The position numbers and the translations under genes are program-made. From positions 434,001 to 498,000 of the forward strand of contig NZ_KQ948989.1 of the NCBI RefSeq assembly GCF_001514265.1: DNA of 64,000 bases, given 5' to 3'. Position 1 is the stretch's first letter, and each line of letters opens with the position of its first letter. The DNA is from Streptomyces resistomycificus (lineage in GTDB: Bacteria > Actinomycetota > Actinomycetes > Streptomycetales > Streptomycetaceae). Of this stretch, positions 26,281 to 36,042 are shown piece by piece. The notes below the pieces were generated by a model. The model saw nothing but the letters and a program-made list of their open reading frames with translations. It was not told the DNA's origin and did no database searches.

Positions 26281-26459
26281 GTCGGTGATCAGTCACGCTG
26301 TCCGGAGCTGCGGTTCACCACGATCCACGGTGATGTGGCGCTCCAGCTCCCGCTGGACGTGGGCAAGGACCCGGCGGGCGGCAACACCCGCGGCCCGCGT
26401 TGACGGACTGATCCCCTGAGCGGGGGTGCGGCCGACCCCGGCGGCGGCGCTGGTCGAGT

Positions 26460-27362
26460 TCACTCCTTCCCGGAGAGCAGGCGGCGCGGATTGGCGATGC
26501 GGAAGGCGTGTGCCGCGGCTCCGCCCAGACCGAAGCCGGGGTACTGCGGCGGCTCCGCGTAGGGGCGGTCCGAGCCCTGGACGACGGCGTCCACGCCGAG
26601 AGCGCGCACGACGGCGTCCACGGCGGTCGGACCGTACGAGGACGTCTCCACGAACACGTCGGGGTCCACTCCGAGGGCGCCCCCGTCGCCCCGGGCGGCG
26701 AAACGCTCGCCGTGCAGCGGGGCGAGCCCGCCCAGGAGGGCGAAGCACACCCGCAGACGGGGGTGGCGTGGCCGGCCGAAGGCCCGGAAGGCGAACCAGG
26801 CGGCGTGCATCTGCTGGACGTAGGGCACCATCGCGGGCCACCAGCCGGGCCCCTCGGAATCGCCGGCCGCGGGACCGGGATGCACGAACAGCGGGAGACC
26901 GCGCTCTTCGAGCAGATCGAGCAGCGGGGCGCATCGCGCGTAACCGGCCGCGTCGGCAAGGGCGTTCGCCGGGAGCTGGAGGCCGGCGAAGCCCTGGTCG
27001 AGCACGGCGGCCGTGGCCCCGGCGTCGACCTCGCCGACACTGGCGGCGGCCCAGGAACCGAACGGCTCGGGAAGCGCGGCCGCGCCTTCGTGGTAGGCGT
27101 CCAGCAGGGGGCGGCCCTCGGCTGCGGGCAGCCACTCGATGCCGAGCGGGGAGGACAGGGAGACGAGCACCCTGCCGAGACCGTCGGCGGCGGCGAGCTC
27201 GGCGCGCCGGGCGACGTCGTGGTCGGCGGGAGGGATCTGGTAAGGCGGCTCACCGTGCAGGAAGAGGGTCCAGTCGTCCAGGTACGGCGGTTCGCGGCGC
27301 GACCGCAGGGCCGCCACCAACGCGGGACTCCACAGATGCTGGTGTACGTCGACGTTCGTCAT
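26460..27362 (-). CDS. Amidohydrolase family 2 protein (ACMSD-like)
   Basis: 300-residue TIM-barrel metal hydrolase. Metal-ligand motifs are VDVHQH at the N-terminus (HxH), LFVHPGP mid-protein, and QGSDRPY near the end holding the conserved Asp. These fit amidohydrolase_2 enzymes, which include decarboxylases of aromatic acids and hydrolases of lactones. No substrate can be named. ATG 27362 is preceded by GGGAGGAG four bases away. It lies downstream of the trypsin-like protease gene on the same strand, but a strong hairpin (27496-27524) separates them, so it is probably expressed on its own. Confidence 0.85.
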   Translation of the reverse strand: MTNVDVHQHLWSPALVAALRSRREPPYLDDWTLFLHGEPPYQIPPADHDVARRAELAAADGLGRVLVSLSSPLGIEWLPAAEGRPLLDAYHEGAAALPEPFGSWAAASVGEVDAGATAAVLDQGFAGLQLPANALADAAGYARCAPLLDLLEERGLPLFVHPGPAAGDSEGPGWWPAMVPYVQQMHAAWFAFRAFGRPRHPRLRVCFALLGGLAPLHGERFAARGDGGALGVDPDVFVETSSYGPTAVDAVVRALGVDAVVQGSDRPYAEPPQYPGFGLGGAAAHAFRIANPRRLLSGKE

Positions 27363-27495
27363 GACGCTCCTCCCACGCAGGTGCGCAGTGCGCTCCGCAC
27401 GTCGCCGCCCCCAGCATGTCGTGACTCACCTCCTCCGCGCAGGCCAAGGCGCAGGAGGACGGGTCTGTGGGAGATCCTCACGGCGGACACCGACA

Positions 27496-27524
27496 GGCGC
27501 CTCAACCGCGTGGGGTGAGGCGCC
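27496..27524 (-). terminator. Terminator of the trypsin-like protease gene
   Basis: GGCGCCTCAACC (27496-27507) pairs with 27513-27524 over 11 of 12 bases around a 5-nt loop, starting 20 bp past the protease stop. No U-tract, as often in Streptomyces. Confidence 0.65.
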
Positions 27525-27543
27525 GTGGACGTGCCGGTGGGGA

Positions 27544-28548
27544 TCAGGACGACTGGGCCGCCTGGTACAGGTTCTGTGCGTCCGCGCCGAAGTACGGCCC
27601 GTACATGGCGTTCGGAAGGAAGTTGTACTTGAAGCTGTTCACCGAGGACTGCAGCCCGGCGCCGGTCGACTCGTCGAACTGTGTGAACCAGGGCCCGCCG
27701 CTGGAGCCGCCGGTCATGTTGCAGGTCAGACCGTGGTCGCCGGACAGCAGGAAGTCCCGGTAGGTCGTCCCGCTGCAGTAGATGAACTTCTCGCCGTCGT
27801 AGGGGGCTGCGGCGGGGAAGCCGAAGGCGTACATGGCCTTGTTGTAGCCGGTGTTGAAGGCCAGGCCCTGGCCGCCGACGACATCCGTCAGCCGTTTCCC
27901 GTCGAGCGGCGAGACCACGGCCGCGCCGATGTCGTAGTTGATGTCCTCGCTGGCCGTCCACTGCGGCGTGGACAGCGTCTTGGACGCGGTCCAGGTGCCG
28001 TACGGGGCCTGTCCGTCGTGGTATCCGGGCACGAACACCCAGTTGGTGTGCCAGGCCCCCTCCAGCTTGACGCAGTGCCCCGCGGTGATCACGGTGCTCT
28101 TGTTGGCGCTGGTGACGGCGTTGCCGGAGCAGGAGGCGGTACGGCCCTGGTACGTGAAGAACACCCGCCCCGCGGTCCGCGCCACGGCCCCGCCCGCGGT
28201 CCAGGGGCCGCCGCTGTGGGGAATCGCCCTGACTCCGGCGTCGGAGGCGGGCACGCTGGGCCGGATCACGGTCTTCTCGCCCTTACGGGGCTGCGACGCC
28301 GCCGTGGCCGAGCGGTCGACGGACAGGACGTCGAGCCCGGTGGCCTGGCGCATCCGTTCCGGCGTCCAGAAGTCACGGGCGCGCTCCTGCGCCGAGAGCG
28401 TCACCGCTCCCGGCTGCGGGGCGGCACCGGCGGGTGTGGCGACGACGCCGGTGGCCAGCATCGCGGCGACCCCGGCCAGGGCGCCGAGGAGGGTGCGGCG
28501 CACACGGGTGCCGTCGGAGGTACGCAGTCTGCTGAGGCTGCCGTTCAC
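27544..28548 (-). CDS. Secreted trypsin-like serine protease
   Basis: 334-residue exported protein. A basic N-terminus and hydrophobic stretch ending near TPAGAAP form a Sec signal; a ~90-residue pro-region with FWTPERMRQATGL follows. The catalytic triad is visible: His in STVITAGHC, Asp in INYDIGAAVV, Ser in NMTGGSSGGPW. Four Cys could form two disulfides (ASCSG with AGHC; IYCSG with LTCNM). GTG 28548 is preceded by AAGGAG five bases upstream; an earlier start at 28590 has none. Members degrade extracellular protein. The divergent aminotransferase gene starts 245 bp away; that gap holds GGGCGG/CCGCCC arms (28573-28598) and ACTGCGTGCAGT (28614-28625). Confidence 0.93.
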   Translation of the reverse strand: MNGSLSRLRTSDGTRVRRTLLGALAGVAAMLATGVVATPAGAAPQPGAVTLSAQERARDFWTPERMRQATGLDVLSVDRSATAASQPRKGEKTVIRPSVPASDAGVRAIPHSGGPWTAGGAVARTAGRVFFTYQGRTASCSGNAVTSANKSTVITAGHCVKLEGAWHTNWVFVPGYHDGQAPYGTWTASKTLSTPQWTASEDINYDIGAAVVSPLDGKRLTDVVGGQGLAFNTGYNKAMYAFGFPAAAPYDGEKFIYCSGTTYRDFLLSGDHGLTCNMTGGSSGGPWFTQFDESTGAGLQSSVNSFKYNFLPNAMYGPYFGADAQNLYQAAQSS

Positions 28549-28793
28549 GCGGTCTCCTTCTGCGGTGGGGGACCGGGCGGCAGGGGTCAACCGCCCGGGC
28601 AGACAGGGTTGTTACTGCGTGCAGTCAGGGGGCAGCGTGCCACCACCGACAGGAAATGGGCAGGTGCACGTCAGGATAATGACCGAAACCGCACACTCTC
28701 TCTTCGCCGACGGCACGAGGGGCGCCTCTCGCCACGGCCCGGAGGGTGCGTTTGACTCGTGCCCTGGCCCGGCACCACCCACAGGAGCTCCCC

Positions 28794-29999
28794 GTGACGT
28801 ACGACAGCACCGCCATCCGCTCCCTGATCCCCGCCCTCACGGGCGAGACGGCGCACTTCGACGGCCCCGGCGGCACGCAGACCCCCGAGCCCGTCATCCG
28901 GGCCATCGCCGACGCGCTGGCGCACCCCCTGTCGAACAGGGGCCACCTGGCGCCGGGAGAGCGCAACGCCGAGCGCATCGTCACCGGCGCCCGCCGGGCC
29001 ATGGCCGACCTGCTGGGGGCGCACCCCTCGGGGATCGTCTTCGGCCGCAGCGCCACCCAGCTCGCCTACGACTTCTCCCGCACCCTCGCCACGACGTGGT
29101 CGCGCGGGGACGAGGTGGTCGTCACCCGCCTCGACCACGACGCCAACATCCGCCCCTGGGTCCAGGCCGCCGCCCGGGCCGGCGCCACCGTCCGCTGGGC
29201 CGACTTCGACCCCGCCACCGGGGAGTTGACCACCGACCACATCCGCGCCGTGCTGTCCGACCGCACCCGGCTGGTCGCCGTCACCGCCGCCTCCAACCTG
29301 ATCGGAACCCGACCCGCGATCACCGAGATCGCACGGCTGGCGCACGACGCCGGAGCGCTCTGCTACGTCGACGGTGTCCACCACGCCGCCCACACCCTCG
29401 TCGACCTGGAACAGCTCGGCGCCGACTTCTTCGTCTGCTCCCCGTACAAGTTCCTCGGCCCTCACCACGGAGTCCTCGCCGCCCGGCCGGAACTGCTCGA
29501 GACCCTGCACCCCGACAAGCTCCTGCCCGCCACCGACGCGGTCCCGGAACGCTTCGAACTGGGCACCCTGCCCTACGAGTTCCTGGCCGGCACCCGTGCG
29601 GCCGTGGACTTCCTCGCCGGGCTCGACGCGGACGCCACGGGCACCAGGCGACAGCGCCTGACCGCCGCGTTCGCCGCACTCGAAACGCACGAACAGACCC
29701 TGCGCGCCCAGCTCGACAAGGGACTGTCGGCCCTCGAAGGCGTCACGGTCCACTCCCGGGCGGCCGACCGCACGCCCACCCTGCTGCTGACCTTCGAGGG
29801 CCGTGACACCACGGACGCCTACCGCTTCCTCGCCGAGCGCGGCGTACAGGCCCCGTCCGGCTCCTTCTACGCCGTCGAGGCCTCCCGCCGCCTCGGGCTG
29901 GGCGACTCCGGCGGCCTGCGCATCGGCCTCGCCCCCTACAACGACAGCGACGACGTGGACCGGTTCCTGACGGGGCTGGCCGGGTTCCTGGCGCTCTGA
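28794..29999 (+). CDS. Class V aminotransferase (cysteine desulfurase-like)
   Basis: 401-residue PLP enzyme resembling the VC1184/TIGR01976 branch of cysteine desulfurase-like proteins. It has HLAPGERNAERI, the cofactor Asp and His in YVDGVHHAAH, and the Schiff-base Lys in SPYKFLGPHHG. I see no Cys-bearing SufS/IscS loop near the C-terminus, so desulfurase activity is uncertain; lyase or aminotransferase chemistry is also possible. GTG 28794 has AGGAG six bases upstream. The DUF427 gene follows after 62 bp and may share a transcript. Confidence 0.88.
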   Translation: MTYDSTAIRSLIPALTGETAHFDGPGGTQTPEPVIRAIADALAHPLSNRGHLAPGERNAERIVTGARRAMADLLGAHPSGIVFGRSATQLAYDFSRTLATTWSRGDEVVVTRLDHDANIRPWVQAAARAGATVRWADFDPATGELTTDHIRAVLSDRTRLVAVTAASNLIGTRPAITEIARLAHDAGALCYVDGVHHAAHTLVDLEQLGADFFVCSPYKFLGPHHGVLAARPELLETLHPDKLLPATDAVPERFELGTLPYEFLAGTRAAVDFLAGLDADATGTRRQRLTAAFAALETHEQTLRAQLDKGLSALEGVTVHSRAADRTPTLLLTFEGRDTTDAYRFLAERGVQAPSGSFYAVEASRRLGLGDSGGLRIGLAPYNDSDDVDRFLTGLAGFLAL

Positions 30000-30061
30000 G
30001 CGGGCGCGGGGAGGAGACTGGGACGAGGACGCCAGCTCGGGCAACCGAAGGAGAGCCGGTC

Positions 30062-30874
30062 ATGACATTCCCCACCGAGCGAGCCGTCAGGACCACCCCG
30101 GAAGGTCTCCTGTGGGAGCCCAGCGAGCGCTGGGTGCGGGGCCGCAAGGGCGACGTCACGGTCGTCGACAGCCGGCACCCCGTCCTCGTCTGGGAGCCCG
30201 ACGTCCCGGTCCCGCTGTACGCCTTCCCCCGCGCGGAGGTCCGCGAGGACCTGCTCCGGCCCGCGAAGAACCCCCCGACCGGCGCGCACACCGGTTCACG
30301 GGTCTTCTACGACCTCGAAGCGGACGGCACCGTGGTGGAGAACGCGGCCTGGACCTTCCCCGCCGCGGACCTGGCCGGCCACATCGCCTTCGAGTGGTTC
30401 CGGCACTGGGACAGCGGTCTGGACCACTGGTACGAAGAGGAGGAAGAGATCTTCGTCCACCCCCGCGACCCGCACAAACGGGTGGACGCCATGCCCAGCG
30501 CCCGGCACGTCGTGGTCGAGATCGACGGCACGGTCGTCGCGGACACCCACCGCCCCGTACTGCTCTTCGAGACGAGCCTGCCGACCCGGTACTACGTGCC
30601 CCGCGAGGACGTCCGCCTCGACCTGTTCGCACCCACCGACCACAGCACCGGATGCCCGTACAAGGGCACCGCGCGGTACTGGTCCCGGCGGGGCGAGGCC
30701 CAGGTGCCGCCGAACATCGTCTGGAGCTACGCCGATCCGCTGCCCGCGGTCGGCGCCGTCAAGGGCCTGCTGGCCTTCTACAACGAGGCGGTCGACATCA
30801 CCGTCGACGGCGAGCGGCTGGAGCGCCCCGTCACGCCGTTCACCCCAGGGCTCTCGCCGCGGTCGTCGACGTGA
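30062..30874 (+). CDS. Tandem DUF427 protein
   Basis: 270-residue cytoplasmic protein with two DUF427 beta domains. The first (about 15-115) has VVDSRHPVLVWEPDVPVPLYAFP; the second (about 150-250) has ADTHRPVLLFETSLPTRYYVPREDV and TGCPYKGTARYWS. The domain is widespread in actinobacteria and fungi, with no settled function. ATG 30062 follows AAGGAGAG. The 207-bp gap after it, up to pyruvate carboxylase, holds no gene I can support. Confidence 0.9.
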   Translation: MTFPTERAVRTTPEGLLWEPSERWVRGRKGDVTVVDSRHPVLVWEPDVPVPLYAFPRAEVREDLLRPAKNPPTGAHTGSRVFYDLEADGTVVENAAWTFPAADLAGHIAFEWFRHWDSGLDHWYEEEEEIFVHPRDPHKRVDAMPSARHVVVEIDGTVVADTHRPVLLFETSLPTRYYVPREDVRLDLFAPTDHSTGCPYKGTARYWSRRGEAQVPPNIVWSYADPLPAVGAVKGLLAFYNEAVDITVDGERLERPVTPFTPGLSPRSST

Positions 30875-31081
30875 CGTGGCCGGTGACGAGGGGCGAGCGA
30901 ACCGACACCTGAATGGTCGTGTACGGACCGGACATCCCGGACGGCACCGGAACCTGCCCCCCGCCGACGCTTGCCTTCCGGCCCGCAGGCAGGTAGACCC
31001 CCACGTGACCCGGCTCTCATGGCACCCGGGCGGCATAGCCGCGACCATGGTGTTCCTCACCGCAGGCCGAAAGGATCGGGG

Positions 31082-34000
31082 ATGCTCAGCAAGGTACTGG
31101 TCGCCAACCGCGGCGAGATCGCGATTCGCGCCTTCCGCGCCGGCTACGAGCTGGGCGCGAGGACTGTCGCCGTCTTCCCGCACGAGGACCGCAACTCCCT
31201 GCACCGGATGAAAGCCGACGAGGCCTACGAGATCGGTGAGCAGGGGCACCCCGTACGGGCCTATCTCTCCGTCGAGGAGATCATCCGGGCGGCCCGGCTG
31301 GCCGGAGCCGACGCCGTCTACCCCGGCTACGGATTCCTGTCCGAGAACCCCGAGCTGGCGCGGGCCTGCGAGGAGGCGGGCATCACCTTCGTCGGGCCGA
31401 GCGCGCAGATCCTGGAGCTGACGGGCAACAAGGCGCGCGCGGTCGCCGCCGCCCGCGCGGCCGGCGTACCCGTGCTGGGCTCCTCGGCGCCCTCCACCGA
31501 CGTGGACGAGCTGGTGCGGGCCGCCGAGGACGTCGGCTTCCCCGTGTTCGTCAAGGCGGTCGCCGGCGGTGGCGGGCGGGGCATGCGCCGCGTCGAGGAC
31601 CCCGCCCAGCTGCGCGAGTCCATCGAGGCCGCGGCCCGCGAGGCGGCCTCCGCCTTCGGCGACGCCACGGTCTTCCTGGAGAAGGCGGTCGTCGAACCCC
31701 GCCACATCGAGGTGCAGATCCTCGCCGACGGGCAGGGCAACGTCATCCACCTCTTCGAGCGGGACTGTTCCGTGCAGCGCCGCCACCAGAAGGTCATCGA
31801 GCTGGCGCCCGCGCCCAACCTCGACCCCGCCCTGCGCGAGCGGATCTGCGCCGACGCCGTGAACTTCGCCCGCGAGATCGGCTACCGCAACGCCGGCACC
31901 GTCGAGTTCCTGCTCGACCGCGAGGGCAACCACGTCTTCATCGAGATGAACCCCCGCATCCAGGTCGAGCACACGGTGACCGAGGAGGTCACCGACGTCG
32001 ACCTGGTCCAGGCCCAGCTGCGCATCGCCGCCGGCGAGAGTCTCGCCGACCTCGGTCTCTCGCAGGAGACCGTAACCCTGCACGGCGCCGCGCTCCAGTG
32101 CCGGATCACCACCGAGGACCCGGCCAACGGCTTCCGCCCCGACACCGGCCGGATCAGCGCCTACCGCTCGCCCGGCGGCTCCGGCATCCGCCTCGACGGC
32201 GGTACGACCCACGCCGGCACCGAGATCAGCGCGCACTTCGACTCGATGCTGGTCAAACTCTCCTGCCGGGGCCGGGACTTCACCACCGCGGTCCGCCGCG
32301 CCCGGCGTGCCGTCGCCGAGTTCCGCATCCGCGGCGTGGCCACGAACATCCCGTTCCTGCAGGCGGTCCTCGACGACCCGGACTTCCAGGCCGGCAACGT
32401 CACCACGTCGTTCATCGAGCAGCGCCCGCACCTGCTCACAGCCCGCCACTCCGCCGACCGCGGCACCAAGCTGCTCACCTACCTCGCCGACGTGACCGTC
32501 AACAAGCCGCACGGCGAGCGTCCCGAGCTGATCGACCCCACCAGCAAACTGCCGTCGCCGACCGTGGCCGAACCCCCTGCGGGCTCGAAGCAGCAGCTCA
32601 CCGAACGCGGCCCGGAGGGCTTCGCCCGATGGCTGCGCGAGTCGCCGACCATCGGCGTCACCGACACCACGTTCCGCGACGCCCACCAGTCGCTGCTCGC
32701 CACCCGCGTCCGGACGAAGGACCTGCTCGCCGTCGCCCCGGTGGTGGCCCGCACCCTGCCCGAGCTGCTGTCCCTGGAGTGCTGGGGCGGCGCGACCTAC
32801 GACGTCGCCCTGCGCTTCCTCGCCGAGGACCCCTGGGAGCGGCTCGCCGCCCTGCGCGAGAGCGTCCCGAACATCTGTCTGCAGATGCTGCTGCGCGGCC
32901 GCAACACCGTGGGCTACACCCCCTACCCGACCGAGGTGACCGACCACTTCGTGCAGGAGGCCGCGGACACCGGCATCGACATCTTCCGCATCTTCGACGC
33001 GCTGAACGACGTGGACCAGATGCGGCCCGCCATCGACGCGGTACGGGCCACCGGGACGGCCGTCGCCGAGGTCGCCCTCTGCTACACCTCCGACCTGTCC
33101 GACCCGGCGGAGCGGCTCTACACCCTGGACTACTACCTCCGGCTGGCCGAGCAGATCGTGGACGCCGGCGCCCACGTCCTGGCCGTCAAGGACATGGCGG
33201 GCCTGCTGCGCGCCCCCGCCGCCGCCAAGCTGGTCTCCGCCCTGCGCCGCGAGTTCGACCTGCCGGTCCACCTGCACACCCACGACACCGCGGGCGGCCA
33301 GCTCGCCACCTACCTCGCCGCGATCCAGGCCGGCGCGGACGCGGTGGACGGCGCGGTCGCCTCGATGGCGGGCACCACCTCGCAGCCGTCCCTGTCGGCG
33401 ATCGTCGCGGCGACCGACTACTCCGAGCGGCCGACCGGCCTCGACCTCAGGGCCGTCGGTGACCTGGAGCCGTACTGGGAGAGCGTCCGCAAGATCTACG
33501 CGCCGTTCGAGGCGGGCCTGGCCTCGCCGACCGGCCGCGTGTACGACCACGAGATCCCCGGCGGGCAGCTGTCCAACCTGCGCACCCAGGCCGTCGCGCT
33601 GGGCCTCGGCGACCGCTTCGAGGACATCGAGGCGATGTACGCAGCCGCCGACCGTATCCTCGGCCACCTGGTGAAGGTCACCCCCTCGTCCAAGGTGGTC
33701 GGCGACCTCGCCCTGCACCTGGTCGGCGCCGGGGTGTCGCCCGAGGAGTTCGAGGAGACGCCGGACCGGTTCGACATCCCCGACTCCGTCATCGGCTTCC
33801 TGCGCGGCGAGCTGGGCACCCCGCCCGGCGGCTGGCCGGAACCGTTCCGCAGCCGGGCGCTGCAGGGCCGCGCCGACGCCAAGGCCGTGCAGGAGCTGAC
33901 GGCCGAGGACCGCACCGGACTGGAGAAGGACCGGCGTGCCACGCTCAACCGGCTGCTGTTCCCCGGGCCGACACGCGAGTTCGAGACCCACCGGCAGACC

Positions 34001-34456
34001 TTCGGCGACACCAGCGTGCTGGACAGCAAGGACTTCTTCTACGGGCTCAGGCCCGGCACGGAGTACGCCGTCGACCTCGAGCCCGGCGTGCGGCTCCTGA
34101 TCGAGCTGGAGGCGGTCGGCGAGGCCGACGAACGCGGCATGCGCACGGTGATGTCCGCGTTGAACGGCCAGCTGCGCCCGATCCAGGTCCGCGACACCGC
34201 CGCGTCCTCCGACGTACCGGTGACCGAGAAGGCCGACCGTTCCAAGCCCGGCCACGTTCCCGCGCCGTTCGCCGGAGTGGTGACACTCGCCGTCGCCGAG
34301 GGCGACGAGGTGGAGGCCGGGGCCACGGTCGCCACGATCGAGGCGATGAAGATGGAGGCCACGATCACCGCGCCGAAGGCCGGACAGGTCTCCCGGCTCG
34401 CCATCAACCGGATCCAGCAGGTGGAGGGCGGCGACCTGCTCGTGGAGATCGCCTGA
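31082..34456 (+). CDS. pyc: Pyruvate carboxylase
   Basis: 1124-residue single-chain enzyme that carboxylates pyruvate to oxaloacetate with biotin, ATP and bicarbonate, feeding the TCA cycle. Order: biotin carboxylase with the ATP-grasp fold (VANRGEIAIR; glycine loop KAVAGGGGRGM; EMNPRIQVEHTVTEE; residues 1-460), carboxyltransferase TIM barrel (TFRDAHQSLLATR; LHTHDTAGGQ; about 535-830), PYC linker domain, and a C-terminal biotinyl domain with EAMKMEA, the Lys being biotinylated. Full length for the family. ATG 31082 follows AAAGGA; the longer open frame upstream has no site. A perfect 14-bp hairpin follows the stop. Confidence 0.97.
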   Translation: MLSKVLVANRGEIAIRAFRAGYELGARTVAVFPHEDRNSLHRMKADEAYEIGEQGHPVRAYLSVEEIIRAARLAGADAVYPGYGFLSENPELARACEEAGITFVGPSAQILELTGNKARAVAAARAAGVPVLGSSAPSTDVDELVRAAEDVGFPVFVKAVAGGGGRGMRRVEDPAQLRESIEAAAREAASAFGDATVFLEKAVVEPRHIEVQILADGQGNVIHLFERDCSVQRRHQKVIELAPAPNLDPALRERICADAVNFAREIGYRNAGTVEFLLDREGNHVFIEMNPRIQVEHTVTEEVTDVDLVQAQLRIAAGESLADLGLSQETVTLHGAALQCRITTEDPANGFRPDTGRISAYRSPGGSGIRLDGGTTHAGTEISAHFDSMLVKLSCRGRDFTTAVRRARRAVAEFRIRGVATNIPFLQAVLDDPDFQAGNVTTSFIEQRPHLLTARHSADRGTKLLTYLADVTVNKPHGERPELIDPTSKLPSPTVAEPPAGSKQQLTERGPEGFARWLRESPTIGVTDTTFRDAHQSLLATRVRTKDLLAVAPVVARTLPELLSLECWGGATYDVALRFLAEDPWERLAALRESVPNICLQMLLRGRNTVGYTPYPTEVTDHFVQEAADTGIDIFRIFDALNDVDQMRPAIDAVRATGTAVAEVALCYTSDLSDPAERLYTLDYYLRLAEQIVDAGAHVLAVKDMAGLLRAPAAAKLVSALRREFDLPVHLHTHDTAGGQLATYLAAIQAGADAVDGAVASMAGTTSQPSLSAIVAATDYSERPTGLDLRAVGDLEPYWESVRKIYAPFEAGLASPTGRVYDHEIPGGQLSNLRTQAVALGLGDRFEDIEAMYAAADRILGHLVKVTPSSKVVGDLALHLVGAGVSPEEFEETPDRFDIPDSVIGFLRGELGTPPGGWPEPFRSRALQGRADAKAVQELTAEDRTGLEKDRRATLNRLLFPGPTREFETHRQTFGDTSVLDSKDFFYGLRPGTEYAVDLEPGVRLLIELEAVGEADERGMRTVMSALNGQLRPIQVRDTAASSDVPVTEKADRSKPGHVPAPFAGVVTLAVAEGDEVEAGATVATIEAMKMEATITAPKAGQVSRLAINRIQQVEGGDLLVEIA

Positions 34457-34494
34457 CCGCCTGAGCCCCGCTCCGTGCTGTCAGCGCGGCGAGT

Positions 34495-34525
34495 GGCCGT
34501 GGGGGCCGGGCCGGCCCCCACGGCC
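34495..34525 (+). terminator. Strong hairpin terminator of pyc
   Basis: A perfect 14-bp G/C stem (34495-34508 with 34512-34525, loop GGC) begins 38 bp past the pyc stop and ends 11 bp before the GH13 ribosome binding site. No T-tract, but its strength suggests it insulates the two genes. Confidence 0.7.
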
Positions 34526-34551
34526 CCGGGTGAGCGGGAGGAGGTCCGGTC

Positions 34552-36042
34552 GTGACGGTGATCTACGAGGTCAACACCGGTGTCTGGCTGGACGGGTTGA
34601 GCCGCCGACGCGGCCACCGCGTCACCCTGGGCGAGGTGCCGGGCGAGGCGTGGGACGAGATCGCCCGGCCGGGCCTGGACACCGTCTGGCTGATGGGGGT
34701 CTGGGAACGCAGCCCGGCCGGGCTGGCGATCGCCCTGCGTGATCCGGCCCTGTCGGCGTCGTTCCGCCAGGCCCTGCCCGACGTCACCGAGGGGGACGTC
34801 GCGGGATCCCCGTACTGCGTACGCGACCACGTCGTCGACGCCTCCCTCGGCGGACCGGAGGGGCTGGCCGCAGCCCGCGCCCAACTGGCCGCGCGCGGGC
34901 TGCGGTTGCTCCTGGACTTCGTCCCCAACCACGTCGCCCCCGACCATCCCTGGCTCACCGAGCACCCCGACCGCCTGATCCGGGGCACCGCGGACGACCT
35001 GGAGCGGGCGCCCGCCGACTTCGTCGAGGCCGGCGGGCGGATCTACGCCCGTGGCCGCGACCCGTACTTCCCGCCCTGGCCGGACGTGGTCCAGCTGAAC
35101 GCCTTCGCCGACGGGCTGCGGGCGGCGACGGTGGACACCCTGGTGGCCATCGGCGACCAGGCCGACGGCGTGCGCTGCGACATGGCGATGCTGATGATGA
35201 ACGACGTCTTCGCCAGGACCTGGGGCGAGCGGGCGGGCCCGGCTCCCGCCGAGGACTTCTGGCCGTACGTCATCCCGCGCGTCCGGACCCGCCACCCCGA
35301 CCTCCTCCTCGTCGCCGAGGCGTACTGGGACCTCGAACACGCCCTGCGGCAACAGGGCTTCGACCACTGCTACGACAAGCCGCTGTACGACCGTCTGTGC
35401 CAGGAGGACGCCGCGTCCGTCCGCAGCCACCTGCGGGCCGACCCCGCGCACCAGCGGGGCCTGGTCCGCTTTCTGGAGAACCACGACGAGCCGCGGGCCG
35501 CCGCCACCGTGCCGGGGCTGAGGGGGCGGGCGGCGGCGACGATCGTCGCGACCCTGCCCGGCGCGACGCTGTGGCACGAGGGCCAGTTCGAGGGCCGCCG
35601 GGTGCGCCCACCGGTGTTCCTGTCCCGCAGGCCGCGGGAGCCGGTCGACGAGCGGCTGCGGGACTTCTACGCCCGTCTGCTGCCCGCCGCCGCGACCGTG
35701 CGCCAGGGGGAGTGGCGGCCGTTGGCCCCGACCGGATGGCCGGACGACGACACCCACCGCCACCTGCTGGCATGGACCTGGACCCGCGACGAGGCCCGCC
35801 ACGTGGTCGTCGTCAACTACTCCGGCCACCCGGCCCGGGCCCGCCTCCCCCTGCCGTGGCACGACCTGCGCGGCACCACGCCCCACCTGACCGACCTCCT
35901 CACGGACCGGACGTACGACCGTGAGGGCGACGAACTCACCGACCCGGGCCTGTTCGTGGCCCTGGACGCCTGGCAGGGGCACGTCCTCTCGGTACGGCCC
36001 GGGACCGGTGCGCGCGCTCCGGATCCACGGTCAGGTCAGTGA
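34552..36042 (+). CDS. GH13 alpha-amylase family glycoside hydrolase, cytoplasmic
   Basis: 496-residue GH13 enzyme. The four family regions are present: DFVPNHVA (I), GVRCDMAML with nucleophile Asp210 (II), LVAEAYW with acid/base Glu256 (III), and ENHDEPR with Asp312 (IV). There is no signal peptide, so it works in the cytoplasm, perhaps on maltodextrin, glycogen or trehalose-related substrates. The C-terminal beta domain is short. GTG 34552 follows GGGAGGAGG. Its last 12 bp overlap the end of the convergent mannanase gene. Confidence 0.9.
   Translation: MTVIYEVNTGVWLDGLSRRRGHRVTLGEVPGEAWDEIARPGLDTVWLMGVWERSPAGLAIALRDPALSASFRQALPDVTEGDVAGSPYCVRDHVVDASLGGPEGLAAARAQLAARGLRLLLDFVPNHVAPDHPWLTEHPDRLIRGTADDLERAPADFVEAGGRIYARGRDPYFPPWPDVVQLNAFADGLRAATVDTLVAIGDQADGVRCDMAMLMMNDVFARTWGERAGPAPAEDFWPYVIPRVRTRHPDLLLVAEAYWDLEHALRQQGFDHCYDKPLYDRLCQEDAASVRSHLRADPAHQRGLVRFLENHDEPRAAATVPGLRGRAAATIVATLPGATLWHEGQFEGRRVRPPVFLSRRPREPVDERLRDFYARLLPAAATVRQGEWRPLAPTGWPDDDTHRHLLAWTWTRDEARHVVVVNYSGHPARARLPLPWHDLRGTTPHLTDLLTDRTYDREGDELTDPGLFVALDAWQGHVLSVRPGTGARAPDPRSGQ

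Noticed and set aside
26293-26459. Minus-strand coding-like stretch downstream of the amidohydrolase
   Set aside because: Readable for about 35 residues but no start, no ribosome binding site and no recognisable family; probably chance in GC-rich DNA.
27363-27447. Short frame with several Cys upstream of the amidohydrolase, possible leader peptide
   Set aside because: It runs into the amidohydrolase start region out of frame and lacks the HIDL-RV core of sulfur leader peptides.
30904-31000. 27-codon frame upstream of pyc
   Set aside because: No ribosome binding site and no pattern; the length is expected by chance.
30296-34255. 1319-codon minus-strand open frame opposite pyruvate carboxylase
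   Set aside because: Low-complexity Gly/Val/Arg-rich translation typical of the antisense frame of a GC-rich gene; the plus strand encodes a full, motif-complete enzyme.
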